Positions 7,806-14,903 of a DNA stretch of 35,951 nucleotides are shown here, piece after piece (the first letter of the stretch is position 1; each line of letters starts with the position of its first letter). The position numbers were made by a program, and so were the translations under genes. The stretch comes from Chloroflexota bacterium (GTDB lineage: Bacteria > Chloroflexota > Ktedonobacteria > Ktedonobacterales > Ktedonobacteraceae). The notes beneath the pieces were generated by a model. That model did no database searches. It saw only the letters and a list, made by a program, of their open reading frames with translations, and was not told the DNA's origin. Where the stretch lies: assembly GCA_005881495.1 (NCBI GenBank), contig VBHI01000079.1, positions 1 to 35,951 on the forward strand, written 5' to 3'.

Positions 7806-8068
7806 TTTGCCTCCTCCTCGCTTCTGTGCGCAAGTTCAGCGCGGAGTCCGGCCAGGAACCCACCGCGCTCAGGGTTTCCCAGCGACACCACCAGGCCATT
7901 CAGGACATACGTTGGGGTGGCGAACACCTGCTGAGGGACGCGTTGTCCCGGCGCATCGAGGTTGATAAGCGTCACTTCAAGGCCAGCGATGCCACTGGCC
8001 TGCTCCGCGATCAACACCGCCTCCCGGCAGTTGGTACACTGATGGGTGATATAGATCTCCAGGTGCAT
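7802..8068 (-). CDS. Thioredoxin/glutaredoxin-like CxxC protein
   Basis: An 88-residue cytoplasmic protein with the thioredoxin fold: an N-terminal strand, the redox pair C11-TN-C14, a cis-proline motif (FATPTYVLNG) near 50, and a terminal helix. ATG at 8068 is chosen because GGGAGG lies 8 nt upstream and the fold starts there; longer starts up to 8137 would lie before the predicted start of transcription. Its stop overlaps the start of the Crp/Fnr gene by 4 nt. It may reduce a partner, or pass thiol status to the regulator (inference). Confidence 0.82.
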   Translation of the reverse strand: MHLEIYITHQCTNCREAVLIAEQASGIAGLEVTLINLDAPGQRVPQQVFATPTYVLNGLVVSLGNPERGGFLAGLRAELAHRSEEEAK

Positions 8069-8084
8069 GGTCCTGTCCCTCCCG

Positions 8085-8097
8085 CTCATACTATGAG
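8085..8097. promoter_or_regulatory. Small palindrome in the leader of the thioredoxin-crp operon
   Basis: CTCATA-C-TATGAG, a 6-1-6 palindrome, lies between the predicted transcription start (about 8112) and the ATG at 8068. It could be an operator or leader element. It does not match the TGTAG-N6-CTACA sites. Confidence 0.3.
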
Positions 8098-8118
8098 AAA
8101 AACGCTCCCCTCTCGAAT

Positions 8119-8147
8119 AGTATAGGTCAGAGCACATACCACGTGAA
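8119..8147 (-). promoter_or_regulatory. Promoter of the thioredoxin-like/crp operon
   Basis: On the minus strand TTCACG (8147-8142), a 17-bp spacer and TATACT (8124-8119). The -35 box lies within one arm of the 14-bp hairpin at 8142-8175, so the hairpin and promoter cannot be separated. No TGTAG operator is present, so the regulator gene is probably controlled differently from its targets. Confidence 0.5.
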
Positions 8148-8175
8148 AGGGGAGCGCCGCTGCTCCCCTTTCACG
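8142..8175. terminator. 14-bp perfect hairpin between the membrane-protein gene and the thioredoxin-crp operon
   Basis: CGTGAAAGGGGAGC (8142-8155) pairs exactly with GCTCCCCTTTCACG (8162-8175) around a 6-nt loop. It follows the stop of the gene at 8217 by about 40 nt and could end that transcript, but no T run follows on the minus strand. Confidence 0.5.
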
Positions 8176-8216
8176 CTCAGGCAGTATGCCTGGTCTTGAC
8201 AACGGGTATGCCCTCG

Positions 8217-8759
8217 CTACGCTGCCTGGCGGGCTTGCCGACCCAGGAGATGGGTAAAATCCTGCGGCCTCAGCACGGGCCAGAGGCCCACGACCATGCC
8301 AAAAAGCAGATGCCCGATGATGAACGTCGTGCCTCCCAGCAGGTTCAGGAGATGGGGAGCGCCCACAATGGGCAGTAAGACGAAGTTCATGACCAGCATG
8401 ATCAGCACTCCGTAGACCATCCCTCCGATGATGGCTGCCACGCCCCGCAGATGCAGCCCATAGGCGATCAGGCCAAAGATGATGCCCCAGAGCGCCGACC
8501 ACATCATGTGGACGACCAACCCTAGCACCGCCGGGCCGAGAGCGAAGGAGAACGCGCCTCCATGCATTGTGGTCATCATCGCCTGCGGCCCGCTGAGCGG
8601 CGACGCGATGACATACAGCGGTGTAAAGAAGCCCATGCCCAGGTACGTAGCGGTGGCAAGCATGGTAAACATCGCCATCATGGCCCCGCCGAGCATGCCG
8701 GCGATGGCTCCGGCAATGAGAAAGCCGAGGAATCGGGGTTGGTTTCTTGTTCTATTCAT
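8217..8759 (-). CDS. Polytopic membrane protein, unknown function
   Basis: A 180-residue hydrophobic protein with about five spans: residues 10-33 (FLGFLIAGAIAGMLGGAMMA), 37-52, 72-96, 98-113 and 117-137, with another weaker span at 145-165. Gly, Met and His are frequent within spans (HMMWSALWG; GHLLFGMVVG). I do not recognise the family. It has its own ATG with AGGAGG 6 nt upstream and its own Crp/Fnr-type promoter at 8842-8884. Co-control with a TlpA-like protein and a thioredoxin suggests a membrane redox or metal role, but this is only context. Confidence 0.75.
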   Translation of the reverse strand: MNRTRNQPRFLGFLIAGAIAGMLGGAMMAMFTMLATATYLGMGFFTPLYVIASPLSGPQAMMTTMHGGAFSFALGPAVLGLVVHMMWSALWGIIFGLIAYGLHLRGVAAIIGGMVYGVLIMLVMNFVLLPIVGAPHLLNLLGGTTFIIGHLLFGMVVGLWPVLRPQDFTHLLGRQARQAA

Positions 8760-8841
8760 GCAAATCCTCCTGTAGAGTTCACTCTCTCTCCGTTGAAAGA
8801 GTTCTAGGAGTTGAGCTACCTGCTCAATCCGTTCTACCCGA

Positions 8842-8884
8842 AGTATAGTCCAGGGTTGGGGGGAGTTCTGTAGCCTGGGCTACA
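8842..8884 (-). promoter_or_regulatory. Crp/Fnr-type class II promoter of the membrane-protein gene
   Basis: TGTAGCCTGGGCTACA (8869-8884) is centred 29.5 bp above TATACT (8847-8842, minus strand). This equals a centre near -41.5, the place used by Crp/Fnr activators that overlap the -35 box. No good -35 hexamer is present. The site is 110 bp above the ATG; the rest of 8760-9071 shows no gene. Confidence 0.72.
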
Positions 8885-9071
8885 TTTTCCCTGGATGCGT
8901 CAAATTGGCAAAAAAGGCGAGATGGTCTCTTTGCGCCAGGCGAGAACTGGCAAGCACTTTGCATCAGGAGGAGCATGGGAATAAGCGGAGGTCCTCACAC
9001 CTTGGGAGATGTTTACACCTCATTTGATCACTCATCTCATTGACTGATCAGCTTTCTATTTGCAAGACACT

Positions 9072-9644
9072 TCAATTCGTTGCGTATGTTGTTATCTCCG
9101 TCACGTGCCGTTGCAACGTTGCTGGATCCATCTCGCCTTCCACAATCGAGCGGATGATGCCTTTGCGGTCAATAAAGATTGAGACCGGCGTCCCCCTCAC
9201 TTGATACAGCTCACCCACGGGAGAGGTCTGCGTCAGGGTCACAGGAATAGCGATGCCCGTTGATGGATGATACGTCATGATGTAACTTGCCGTATCTTGC
9301 GTATCTACGGCCAAAAGTGCAAATGGCTTGTGAGCCGCTTGCTGTGCAGCATACACTTTCTGCGTGTCTGTCACTTGAAACTGACAATTTACACAACCTG
9401 TACTCGAAAATAAGAGTACAATGGGCTGACCCCGCAGGTTGCTCAAGGCCATTCGTTTGCCATCGGTAGCCATAAGAGTGAAGTTGGGAGCAACGTTGCC
9501 TACCTGGAGGCCCACCATGCGCGGCGCAGCAGGAGAGACAACTGTACCAGCGGTTTTGGTCGGACTGTAGAGTCCCCAAACAACCACCGCCAAAGCCCCG
9601 ACTGCAGCGGCAAGAACAAGAAGACGACCTACTTTCTTCATCAT
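9072..9644 (-). CDS. TlpA/ResA-like membrane-anchored thioredoxin
   Basis: A 190-residue thiol-disulfide protein outside the membrane. Residues 5-25 form one membrane anchor (GRLLVLAAAVGALAVVVWGL). An AhpC/TSA-Redoxin domain follows: VGNVAPNFTLMATDG, LRGQPIVLLFSSTG, the redox pair C84-VN-C87, and the cis-Pro motif VRGTPVSIFID. Such proteins reduce apocytochromes or other exported thiols. ATG at 9644 is chosen because the upstream TTG frame lacks a ribosome site, while AAAGGAG precedes this ATG, at a rather long 12 nt. Its promoter at 9783-9825 has the strongest operator. A broken ccdA lies directly upstream, so its usual electron donor pathway may be lost here. Confidence 0.88.
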   Translation of the reverse strand: MMKKVGRLLVLAAAVGALAVVVWGLYSPTKTAGTVVSPAAPRMVGLQVGNVAPNFTLMATDGKRMALSNLRGQPIVLLFSSTGCVNCQFQVTDTQKVYAAQQAAHKPFALLAVDTQDTASYIMTYHPSTGIAIPVTLTQTSPVGELYQVRGTPVSIFIDRKGIIRSIVEGEMDPATLQRHVTEITTYATN

Positions 9645-9782
9645 ATCTAAGCAGAGCTCCTTTCCGTGGTGAAATAAGTTCCTCATTCCTGACAGCACCA
9701 ACTTTTTAAGTCGTTGTCTTCGTCGTTGTCACGTCTCTTATCGCTGTAATTTACTGCTCACACGATAATATGCCATACTACA

Positions 9783-9825
9783 AGTATATCGATGTAGTGG
9801 AAGATATTCTGTAGTCTAGACTACA
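9783..9825 (-). promoter_or_regulatory. Crp/Fnr-type class II promoter of the TlpA-like gene
   Basis: TGTAGTCTAGACTACA (9810-9825) is a perfect 16-bp palindrome. TATACT (9788-9783, minus strand) lies 29.5 bp from its centre, as at 8842-8884. The stop codon of the ccdA remnant falls inside the operator. Confidence 0.75.
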
Positions 9826-10142
9826 TAAACGGAATGTCTTCCATTCCCGATGCCAGGAGAGCAATGTAATGTCGAGGATTACTCTCCCGCAGCTCGGTCA
9901 CCTGTCTATCGACGTTGTGTCGAACTTCTGTACCCCCCAGGTTAAAGAATTGGTTGAAATAAGGCAGTAGATTGAAGAAGATCACGAGTCCTACAGCAAT
10001 CATGACGACCCCCGTGCCGACTTCAATCTTCCCCACGTGGGGTTTGAGCCATTTGAGTACCCTACTAAAGCTGGTTTACCCCTAAACCTAAAAGCAGGAA
10101 CGGTACTCCCAGCCCGAGCGAATAGAACAGCAGCAAGACGAC
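9821..10142 (-). pseudogene. C-terminal remnant of ccdA (cytochrome c biogenesis membrane protein), frameshifted
   Basis: On the minus strand one frame gives VVLLLFYSLGLGVPFLLLGL and stops. A second frame from about 10075 gives VLKWLKPHVGKIEVGTGV and VMIAVGLVIFFNLLPYFNQF, a typical CcdA C-terminus. The sixth-span region and the tail are therefore split by a frameshift and the first half of the protein is gone. The tail after FFNLGG (about 30 residues) has no family match. CcdA passes electrons across the membrane to TlpA/ResA-type proteins, like the intact one next door. Confidence 0.65.
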
Positions 10143-10363
10143 GTTCCCAGCGGGGAAAAACGCGACCAGAATCCGGCCACGTGCCTCACCGACAAAGGCC
10201 CAGACGTGGGGGATCTGGTGGGCGCCAGCAGTGAATCACCCGGCTGGAGGCGGAAACGGTCTGCTCCCACCTCGAACTGGAACTCGCCTTCGAGGACATA
10301 GAACCATTCATCCCGTCTTTTCTGCAGCCCCACCCCAGCTATGCATAGAAATTCCGTAGCCAC
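10143..10363 (-). pseudogene. Cupin-domain fragment, frameshifted and joined to the ccdA remnant
   Basis: The first frame reads RRDEWFYVLEGEFQFEVGAD then RFRLQPGDSLLAP, and after a shift near 10209-10230 the neighbouring frame reads PHVWAFVGEARGRILVAFFP before running into CcdA sequence near 10143. These are the two conserved beta blocks of a small cupin. The N-terminal metal-site strand and the C-terminus are missing, so it is not functional. Its 5' end overlaps the end of the aldo/keto reductase gene. Confidence 0.6.
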
Positions 10364-11313
10364 CGGTGCTTCTTCAGTTTCTGAACTTGATCAAGTGGGA
10401 GTCCCTTTCCGTCGCCTACAGCAGTGTTGCGTTCCACATTGCGAACAGTGCGCATGCCTGGAATCACGGTCGAAACGGCGGGATGACTCAAAATATAGCG
10501 CAGCGCGATTTCTGGAAGTTCATCAACTGTCTTCCCCAGATCAGAGAGAATGTTCTGGACGTGTTCATACACTTCTTGCTTGCGATTACCCTGGAAGTAG
10601 CGACTACGGAAGTCCTGTGAATCGAAGTGGCTTTCCGGGGTGACTGTGCCTGTTAGACCACCTTCGTCAAGGGGAACACGCACAATGACCCCGACATTGT
10701 GGCGTTGGCAGGCTGGAAAAAGCGAGTCTTCTGGACTCTGCTCAAAAATGTTGTAGATAACCTGGACAGTATCCACGAGGCCGGATTCTATTAACCGGAT
10801 CGCGTTGTCTGGCTGAAGATCGTTAATAGAGACCCCAAAATACCGAATCTTGCCCTGTTCCTTGAGTCGTTGAATGGTATCCTGCCAGTCTCCTTGACCA
10901 ATCCACTCGTCATTCCAGACATGGAACTGCTGAAGATCAAGGGTCTGGGTCCCTAGATTGCGCAAGCTCTGCTCAGTACATGCTTGGATGTGAGTGCCTG
11001 GAAAGGTCTCTTTGACCGGGACTCCGGCCTGTGCAGGCCACTGGCCATTCTTTGGGGGAATCTTGGTTGCCACGATAATCCGTGTGTATGGGTTGTGGCG
11101 CAGCACCTGTCCGATGAGTTGTTCGCTGTGTCCATCACCATAGCCCAAGGCGGTATCAATGAAATTCACACCTAGGTCGATGGCCCGTTGCAGGGCCTGA
11201 AGCGATTCCTGGTCCTGGGCACCGATCCACCCCGATCCGCTAATTCCCCAGGCCCCATAACCGATCTCCGAAGCAGGTAATCCTGTTCGGCCTAATGTTC
11301 GGTAATGCATCAT
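10339..11313 (-). CDS. Aldo/keto reductase
   Basis: A 324-residue NADPH-dependent TIM-barrel oxidoreductase, full length. The start [20 protein letters not shown] is the standard strand 1. D52, Y57 ([11 protein letters not shown]) and K83 (IIVATKIP) fit the Asp-Tyr-Lys part of the catalytic tetrad; the usual His is in the HVWNDEW loop. [26 protein letters not shown] and [17 protein letters not shown] are the cofactor-site blocks, the last supporting NADPH. It ends in [16 protein letters not shown] precedes a double ATG. The substrate cannot be read from sequence. It is the only intact gene among the remnants of 9.8-12.1 kb. Confidence 0.9.
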   Translation of the reverse strand: MMHYRTLGRTGLPASEIGYGAWGISGSGWIGAQDQESLQALQRAIDLGVNFIDTALGYGDGHSEQLIGQVLRHNPYTRIIVATKIPPKNGQWPAQAGVPVKETFPGTHIQACTEQSLRNLGTQTLDLQQFHVWNDEWIGQGDWQDTIQRLKEQGKIRYFGVSINDLQPDNAIRLIESGLVDTVQVIYNIFEQSPEDSLFPACQRHNVGVIVRVPLDEGGLTGTVTPESHFDSQDFRSRYFQGNRKQEVYEHVQNILSDLGKTVDELPEIALRYILSHPAVSTVIPGMRTVRNVERNTAVGDGKGLPLDQVQKLKKHRWLRNFYA

Positions 11314-11550
11314 TCACTCCTTTTTCTTCTCTTGAGATGTGGGGACTTCCCTCTTGCGTACTGTTCGAAGGCGTCTGTTGGAAACATTTTTCACGCAAGA
11401 CATGGAAGAAGGCATGATTCTCTTCCCGCCTTTAAAACCAGCAAGAAAGCGCCGCTTTGCTCGCGTGATTTTCCCTCCTCAAAATTTTTTGGCAATAGAA
11501 CACTCCATTCTATCACCTTATCCATTTCCGCTGCTGTTCCCACTCCTCGT

Positions 11551-12027
11551 TCCACAGTGTTAGTGGAACCGCTCACGGAATGGGAATTGGAGGTCCTTCG
11601 TGCTACTGCGGCACTGGCTCCTGAGAACATGGAGTTCACCATCTACGATGGCTTGGCTGACCTCCCACATTTCAGCCCTGACCTCGACGGCGACGACCCG
11701 CCTGCCTCAGTTCACAACCTGCGCAAGCTGCTCCAAGCGGTCGACGGCGTACTTATCTGCACCCCTGAATACGCCTTCGGAGTCCCAGGATCACTGAAAA
11801 ACGGGCTCGACTGGATGGTGTCCTCCGGCGAGTTCTATGGCAAGCCGGTGGCCGTAATCAGCGCCTCTCCGTCACCCACGGGAGGAGACAAGGCGCACGC
11901 ATCACTTCTACTGACGCTGACAGCCTTGGGAGCCCATGTCCCAACGGGAGGAAAGCTCATGATCCCGGCTATCGGCAAAAAACTGAATTCTAATGGTGAG
12001 GTATCTAAATACACCTCGTCCGTATAG
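11551..12027 (+). pseudogene. Chimera of a LuxR-type scrap and an NADPH-dependent FMN reductase, both ends lost
   Basis: The frame first reads STVLVEPLTEWELEVLR (11551-11601), which is the entry to a LuxR-type HTH (families have LVEPLTERELEVLR). It then switches directly into an NADPH-dependent FMN reductase (11602-12006): ATAALAPENMEFTIYDGL, LLQAVDGVLICTPEYAFGVP, GSLKNGLDWMVSSGEFYGKP. The FMN-binding GSxR motif at the normal N-terminus is missing and the C-terminus stops after NSNGEVS, followed by six unrelated residues. An ATG at 11305 would add 82 residues of unrelated sequence. No intact product is expected. Confidence 0.6.
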
Positions 12028-12098
12028 CCCTGATAGATGCCAAATCTGGAGACGGTCTCCTGCCTCACCTTTCTCTTCTCTGCGAACTTCGTTAACAT
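12007..12098 (-). pseudogene. Orphan gene start with a perfect ribosome site, cut off after about 30 codons
   Basis: On the minus strand AGGAGG lies 5 nt before an ATG at 12098, giving MLTKFAEKRKVRQETVSRFG then IYQGYTDEVYLDTS. After about 12006 the frame runs antisense through the flavin-reductase remnant (stop at 11835). It looks like the 5' end of a lost gene joined tail to tail with the reductase piece. Family not recognised. Confidence 0.4.
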
Positions 12099-12389
12099 AG
12101 GATTCCTCCTGTTGCATGCATTTCATACGCTCCACACCCATAAGCATAGAACATAGATTTCTCAATGCCATCACTATAAGGTCACAATTGATGTTCTGCC
12201 AGGTAAACTTGTAAATGGCCTATGAGGCCACGCTCTATCTGTCCTTCGTCTCATCGGGCTCCCGGTCAATGGATAGGAAATCGTTCCATGGCTTGATTGT
12301 AGGGAGGTTGGGCATCTGAAAACCTCACCTCTGTGATACACCGTTGTTCTATGGTATAGTACAAGAAAAGACACAGAGGGAGAGCGTGG
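12099..12389. other. Stretch without a recognisable gene
   Basis: Both strands were read; no family match, hairpin or clear promoter was found apart from a TATAGT hexamer near 12353 with no -35 partner. Confidence 0.4.
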
Positions 12390-12557
12390 GTGCAGTATCG
12401 GGACCTTCTCTATCGTATTCATGCGCGACAGTCCATGTTTACGTGCTCTATCAAGCCGCATAGATCACTCAACTCTGGTCAGTTGATTATGCTCAATTTT
12501 TACAATGAGCCCGGTGAAACAGAATGCTACGAACATGAAGCAAGGAGCAAACGATGA
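12390..12557 (+). CDS. Possible 55-residue protein coupled to the glycosylase-like gene
   Basis: A GTG-started frame (begins MQYRDLLYRIHARQS) ends at TGA 12555-12557, which overlaps the ATG of the next gene as ATGA. The overlap favours translation, but the ribosome site is weak (GAGAG about 5 nt upstream), composition is unremarkable and no family is recognised. It may be chance or a decayed 5' extension. Confidence 0.25.
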   Translation: MQYRDLLYRIHARQSMFTCSIKPHRSLNSGQLIMLNFYNEPGETECYEHEARSKR

Positions 12558-12570
12558 ACATGAAGCAAGG
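12531..12570. repeat. 15-bp direct repeat flanking the start of the glycosylase-like gene
   Basis: GAACATGAAGCAAGG occurs at 12531-12545 and again at 12556-12570, a 25-bp period. The first copy supplies the AAGGAG ribosome site and the second the first codons, so a short duplication seems to have made the present start region. Confidence 0.7.
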
Positions 12571-13057
12571 CCGTTTATGGGATATGACACACCATCCCCC
12601 GATGCCTCGCCCCAAAAATGACGATGGGTACTTTGAGGAAATGTCAAAAGTGGTATTTCGTGCAGGGCTGAACTGGAGCGTGATTGAGAAGAAATGGCCA
12701 GATATCAAGCGCGCCCTTGCGAACTTCTCAATCGATGCGGTGGCCCGCTTTGACGACAGCGATATTGATCGTTTGCTCAAAGATGATGGCATGATCCGCA
12801 GCGCCAAGAAAATCAGCGGGGTGATCGCCAACGCCCAGGCCATGCAACAAGTGCAGCAAGAATTTGGCTCATTTCCAAAGTACCTACAAGCACTCAAGGA
12901 AAAGGGTGAGGAAGCGTTCTTGAAAGACCTGCGCAAACGCTTCGCCTTTTTAGGGGAATCGACCTCCATCATGTTCCTCTTCGGGGTGGGAGAAGAGATG
13001 CCCGAAACGCTGAAGAAAATGCAGGAGATGCACGGATCCACTCACTCAACCGGATAA
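12554..13057 (+). CDS. DNA-3-methyladenine glycosylase I (Tag)-like protein
   Basis: A 167-residue helical protein resembling the Tag/HhH glycosylase superfamily: YFEEMSKVVFRAGLNWSVIE (residues about 26-45) matches the FxxMxxxxFxAGLxWxxV block, and KWPDIKRALANFSIDAVARF and SAKKISGVIANAQAMQQVQQ match the following helices. It is shorter than E. coli Tag (about 187) and lacks the Cys/His zinc residues of true Tag, so it may be a diverged repair protein or a non-enzymatic relative. ATG at 12554 follows AAGGAG. Its last 16 nt overlap the end of the convergent AraC gene. Confidence 0.7.
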   Translation: MNMKQGRLWDMTHHPPMPRPKNDDGYFEEMSKVVFRAGLNWSVIEKKWPDIKRALANFSIDAVARFDDSDIDRLLKDDGMIRSAKKISGVIANAQAMQQVQQEFGSFPKYLQALKEKGEEAFLKDLRKRFAFLGESTSIMFLFGVGEEMPETLKKMQEMHGSTHSTG

Positions 13058-14037
13058 CTCTTTTCGACTGTTCCATCCCCTGATGTCGAGCGCCTTCCTT
13101 GCCGGTAGGCACCAGGAGCAATACCGAATTGTCGCTTGAACGCCTTGCTAAAGGCAACCTCAGAGTCGTAGCCGATAGACAGAGCGACTTCAACAAGGGT
13201 CGCCGGGTATGCTCGCAGCAAAGCGGCGGCCTTCGTGAGACGAACGCGGGTGAGGTACTGCATGGGAGACTCGCCCACAAGCTGCTTGAATTTCGCGGAA
13301 AATGCTGAACGCGATAAACTGACGCGGCATGCCAGAGACTCCACTGTCCACGGCTCATCTGGCTGACGTTGGATCAAGGCAAGAGCTTGACCGATTTGAG
13401 GGTCCTTCAACGCACTGAACCAGCCTCTCTTTCCGTCATCAACCGTACTTATAAAGGTTCGCACGGCCTGGATAAAGAGAATCTCCGATAAGCGCCTGAT
13501 GACCGTCTCTGCTGCCAGTTGGTTCGCGCTGGCCTCTGCCTTCACTAATTGCACGATCACCCGGAGCCAGGAATTTGACTGTCCATGCTGGCTTTTACTA
13601 TGTAGCAATGGCGGTAGTATCGAGAAGAGAGGATTGGTCGTGTGATCCTCAAGCTGGAGTCCCCCACAGACGAGTGTCGTTATTGCACCCTGACCAACAC
13701 CATAAACTATGCCACCCTTTTCGACTGGTTGCTTTGGCACCAGATCCTCAAGCCTCGTAACAGGTGTTTCGGGATGGTCACTCATGTTATGGGCATGACC
13801 GTGAGGGAGGATCACCAGCTCACCCTCGGTGAGCAACACCGGCTTGCCTATCCCTTCCACCGTGAGCCAGCATGTTCCTCCTGTCACAATATGGAAGCTC
13901 GCAACCTCCCTGCGTGACACGCGGAACCCCCAGGGCGCGCTCATTTTAGCGCGACAATAGAGGGTGCTTTGCAAACGTATAGATTGCAGTATGTCAGCAA
14001 GGACATCTTCCTGAAAATGAGTAAGAAGCTCCGTCAT
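13042..14037 (-). CDS. AraC-family regulator with N-terminal cupin domain
   Basis: A 331-residue regulator. Residues about 10-200 are a cupin_6-type sensor (MSAPWGFRVSRREVASFHIV, LLTEGELVILPHGHAHNMSD). Residues about 225-320 hold the two HTH motifs of AraC: WTVESLACRVSLSRSAFSAK and the signature LVEVALSIGYDSEVAFSKAF. GIAPGAYR ends the domain. Members of this cupin group often control a neighbouring oxidoreductase or stress gene; the divergent NTF2-like gene at 14162 is the obvious candidate. The 124-bp divergent gap shows no clear operator. Confidence 0.88.
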   Translation of the reverse strand: MTELLTHFQEDVLADILQSIRLQSTLYCRAKMSAPWGFRVSRREVASFHIVTGGTCWLTVEGIGKPVLLTEGELVILPHGHAHNMSDHPETPVTRLEDLVPKQPVEKGGIVYGVGQGAITTLVCGGLQLEDHTTNPLFSILPPLLHSKSQHGQSNSWLRVIVQLVKAEASANQLAAETVIRRLSEILFIQAVRTFISTVDDGKRGWFSALKDPQIGQALALIQRQPDEPWTVESLACRVSLSRSAFSAKFKQLVGESPMQYLTRVRLTKAAALLRAYPATLVEVALSIGYDSEVAFSKAFKRQFGIAPGAYRQGRRSTSGDGTVEKSYPVE

Positions 14038-14161
14038 ATTTCCTCCTGATCTGGACGATTGGCAAAGAATGATAGCTCTTCAGACATGGTCAATCGTGCA
14101 AGCCAAGCCTACAATGATCTTACCATTTTTTCGTATATACAAGAATAAGGAGGAATACAAC

Positions 14162-14524
14162 ATGACCAGTGCTAATGCAAGCGATATCGTTGAGAGTTAC
14201 CGTGGTGCGCTTGGTAAAGGAGATTTCGACACCGCCCGGAGGCTGATGCAGGACAACATGACCTTCCAGGGTCCACTTGACACGTTCAATACGGCCGACC
14301 AGTATCTCGAGGCCGCCAGAAGGCTGGGTTCGATTATCCAGCGCATCGACCTTAAGAAGGTGTTCGTTGACGGCGACGATGTATGCGTGCTCTACGAAAT
14401 GGTCACCAGCACCCCCGCCGGAACGGCTTTCATCGCTGAATGGTACCAGGTCAAGGACGGGAAGATCGCGGCCCTGCGCGCCGTCTTCGATGCGCGTCCT
14501 TTCGCGGCCTTATTTGGGAGGTAA
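14162..14524 (+). CDS. NTF2/SnoaL-like small protein
   Basis: A 120-residue alpha+beta cone-fold protein: an N-terminal helix (ASDIVESYRGALGKGDFDTA), MTFQGPLDTFNTADQYLEAA, a VCVLYEMVT strand, and AFIAEWYQVKDGKIAALRAV ending FDARPF. These are typical of SnoaL-like/DUF4440-type domains, which may be enzymes or ligand binders. ATG at 14162 is chosen because AAGGAGG lies 8 nt upstream; the frame extends upstream to 14069 but that part lacks a ribosome site and family match. Divergent from the AraC-type gene, which may control it. Confidence 0.8.
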   Translation: MTSANASDIVESYRGALGKGDFDTARRLMQDNMTFQGPLDTFNTADQYLEAARRLGSIIQRIDLKKVFVDGDDVCVLYEMVTSTPAGTAFIAEWYQVKDGKIAALRAVFDARPFAALFGR

Positions 14525-14633
14525 GATTCTAGCAAATAACCGGGCATTGTGCGACGAGCAGCGCGATGTAAAAAGCAAGAGGGGGGAGAAGGTATGTAGC
14601 TTCATAACAATATGATTGTACATGCGAGAGGCG

Positions 14634-14756
14634 TTATGCGTCGTCCGTCGGAAGAACAGCGTCACGGAGCAAGTACTGCGTGCCCCACTGAGCCATCTGC
14701 GCGATGATCGGCAGCAGGCTGTGGCCCACTGGAGTCAAGGTGTACTCTACCTTACA
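14634..14756 (-). pseudogene. C-terminal scrap of an HxlR-family regulator
   Basis: The minus strand reads KVEYTLTPVGHSLLPIIAQM then AQWGTQYLLRDAVLPTDDA and a TAA at 14634-14636. VEYxLTPxGxSLLP...WG is the wing and last helix of HxlR winged-helix proteins. The first 70 or so residues are absent; upstream on the minus strand (14757-14780) there is no HxlR sequence. HxlR genes often sit beside small NTF2-like or oxidoreductase genes. Confidence 0.6.
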
Positions 14757-14781
14757 CCACATAAAGCCGCTCCACAGCAAA

Positions 14782-14809
14782 TTGACATTTGAGCAAAATG
14801 CGGTATACT
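14782..14809 (+). promoter_or_regulatory. Promoter of mutM
   Basis: TTGACA (14782-14787), a 16-bp spacer and TATACT (14804-14809). Transcription should start near 14816, leaving a leader of about 90 nt before the ATG at 14904. Confidence 0.75.
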
Positions 14810-14903
14810 ACTGGCCTGTTTAGACGCGCTAAGAAAAACTAAAGGATGCTAGCATATTATATGCGCGAAAGGGTATAAACCCGCTCCAGAGCTAGAGGGA
14901 ACG

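Noticed and set aside
7089..7934. A 281-codon plus-strand frame over the Crp/Fnr gene
   Set aside because: Antisense shadow; the minus-strand Crp/Fnr domains are unmistakable.
11305..11550. A true N-terminus for the flavin-reductase frame from ATG 11305
   Set aside because: The 82 residues match no family, overlap the start region of the aldo/keto reductase gene, and lack a ribosome site.
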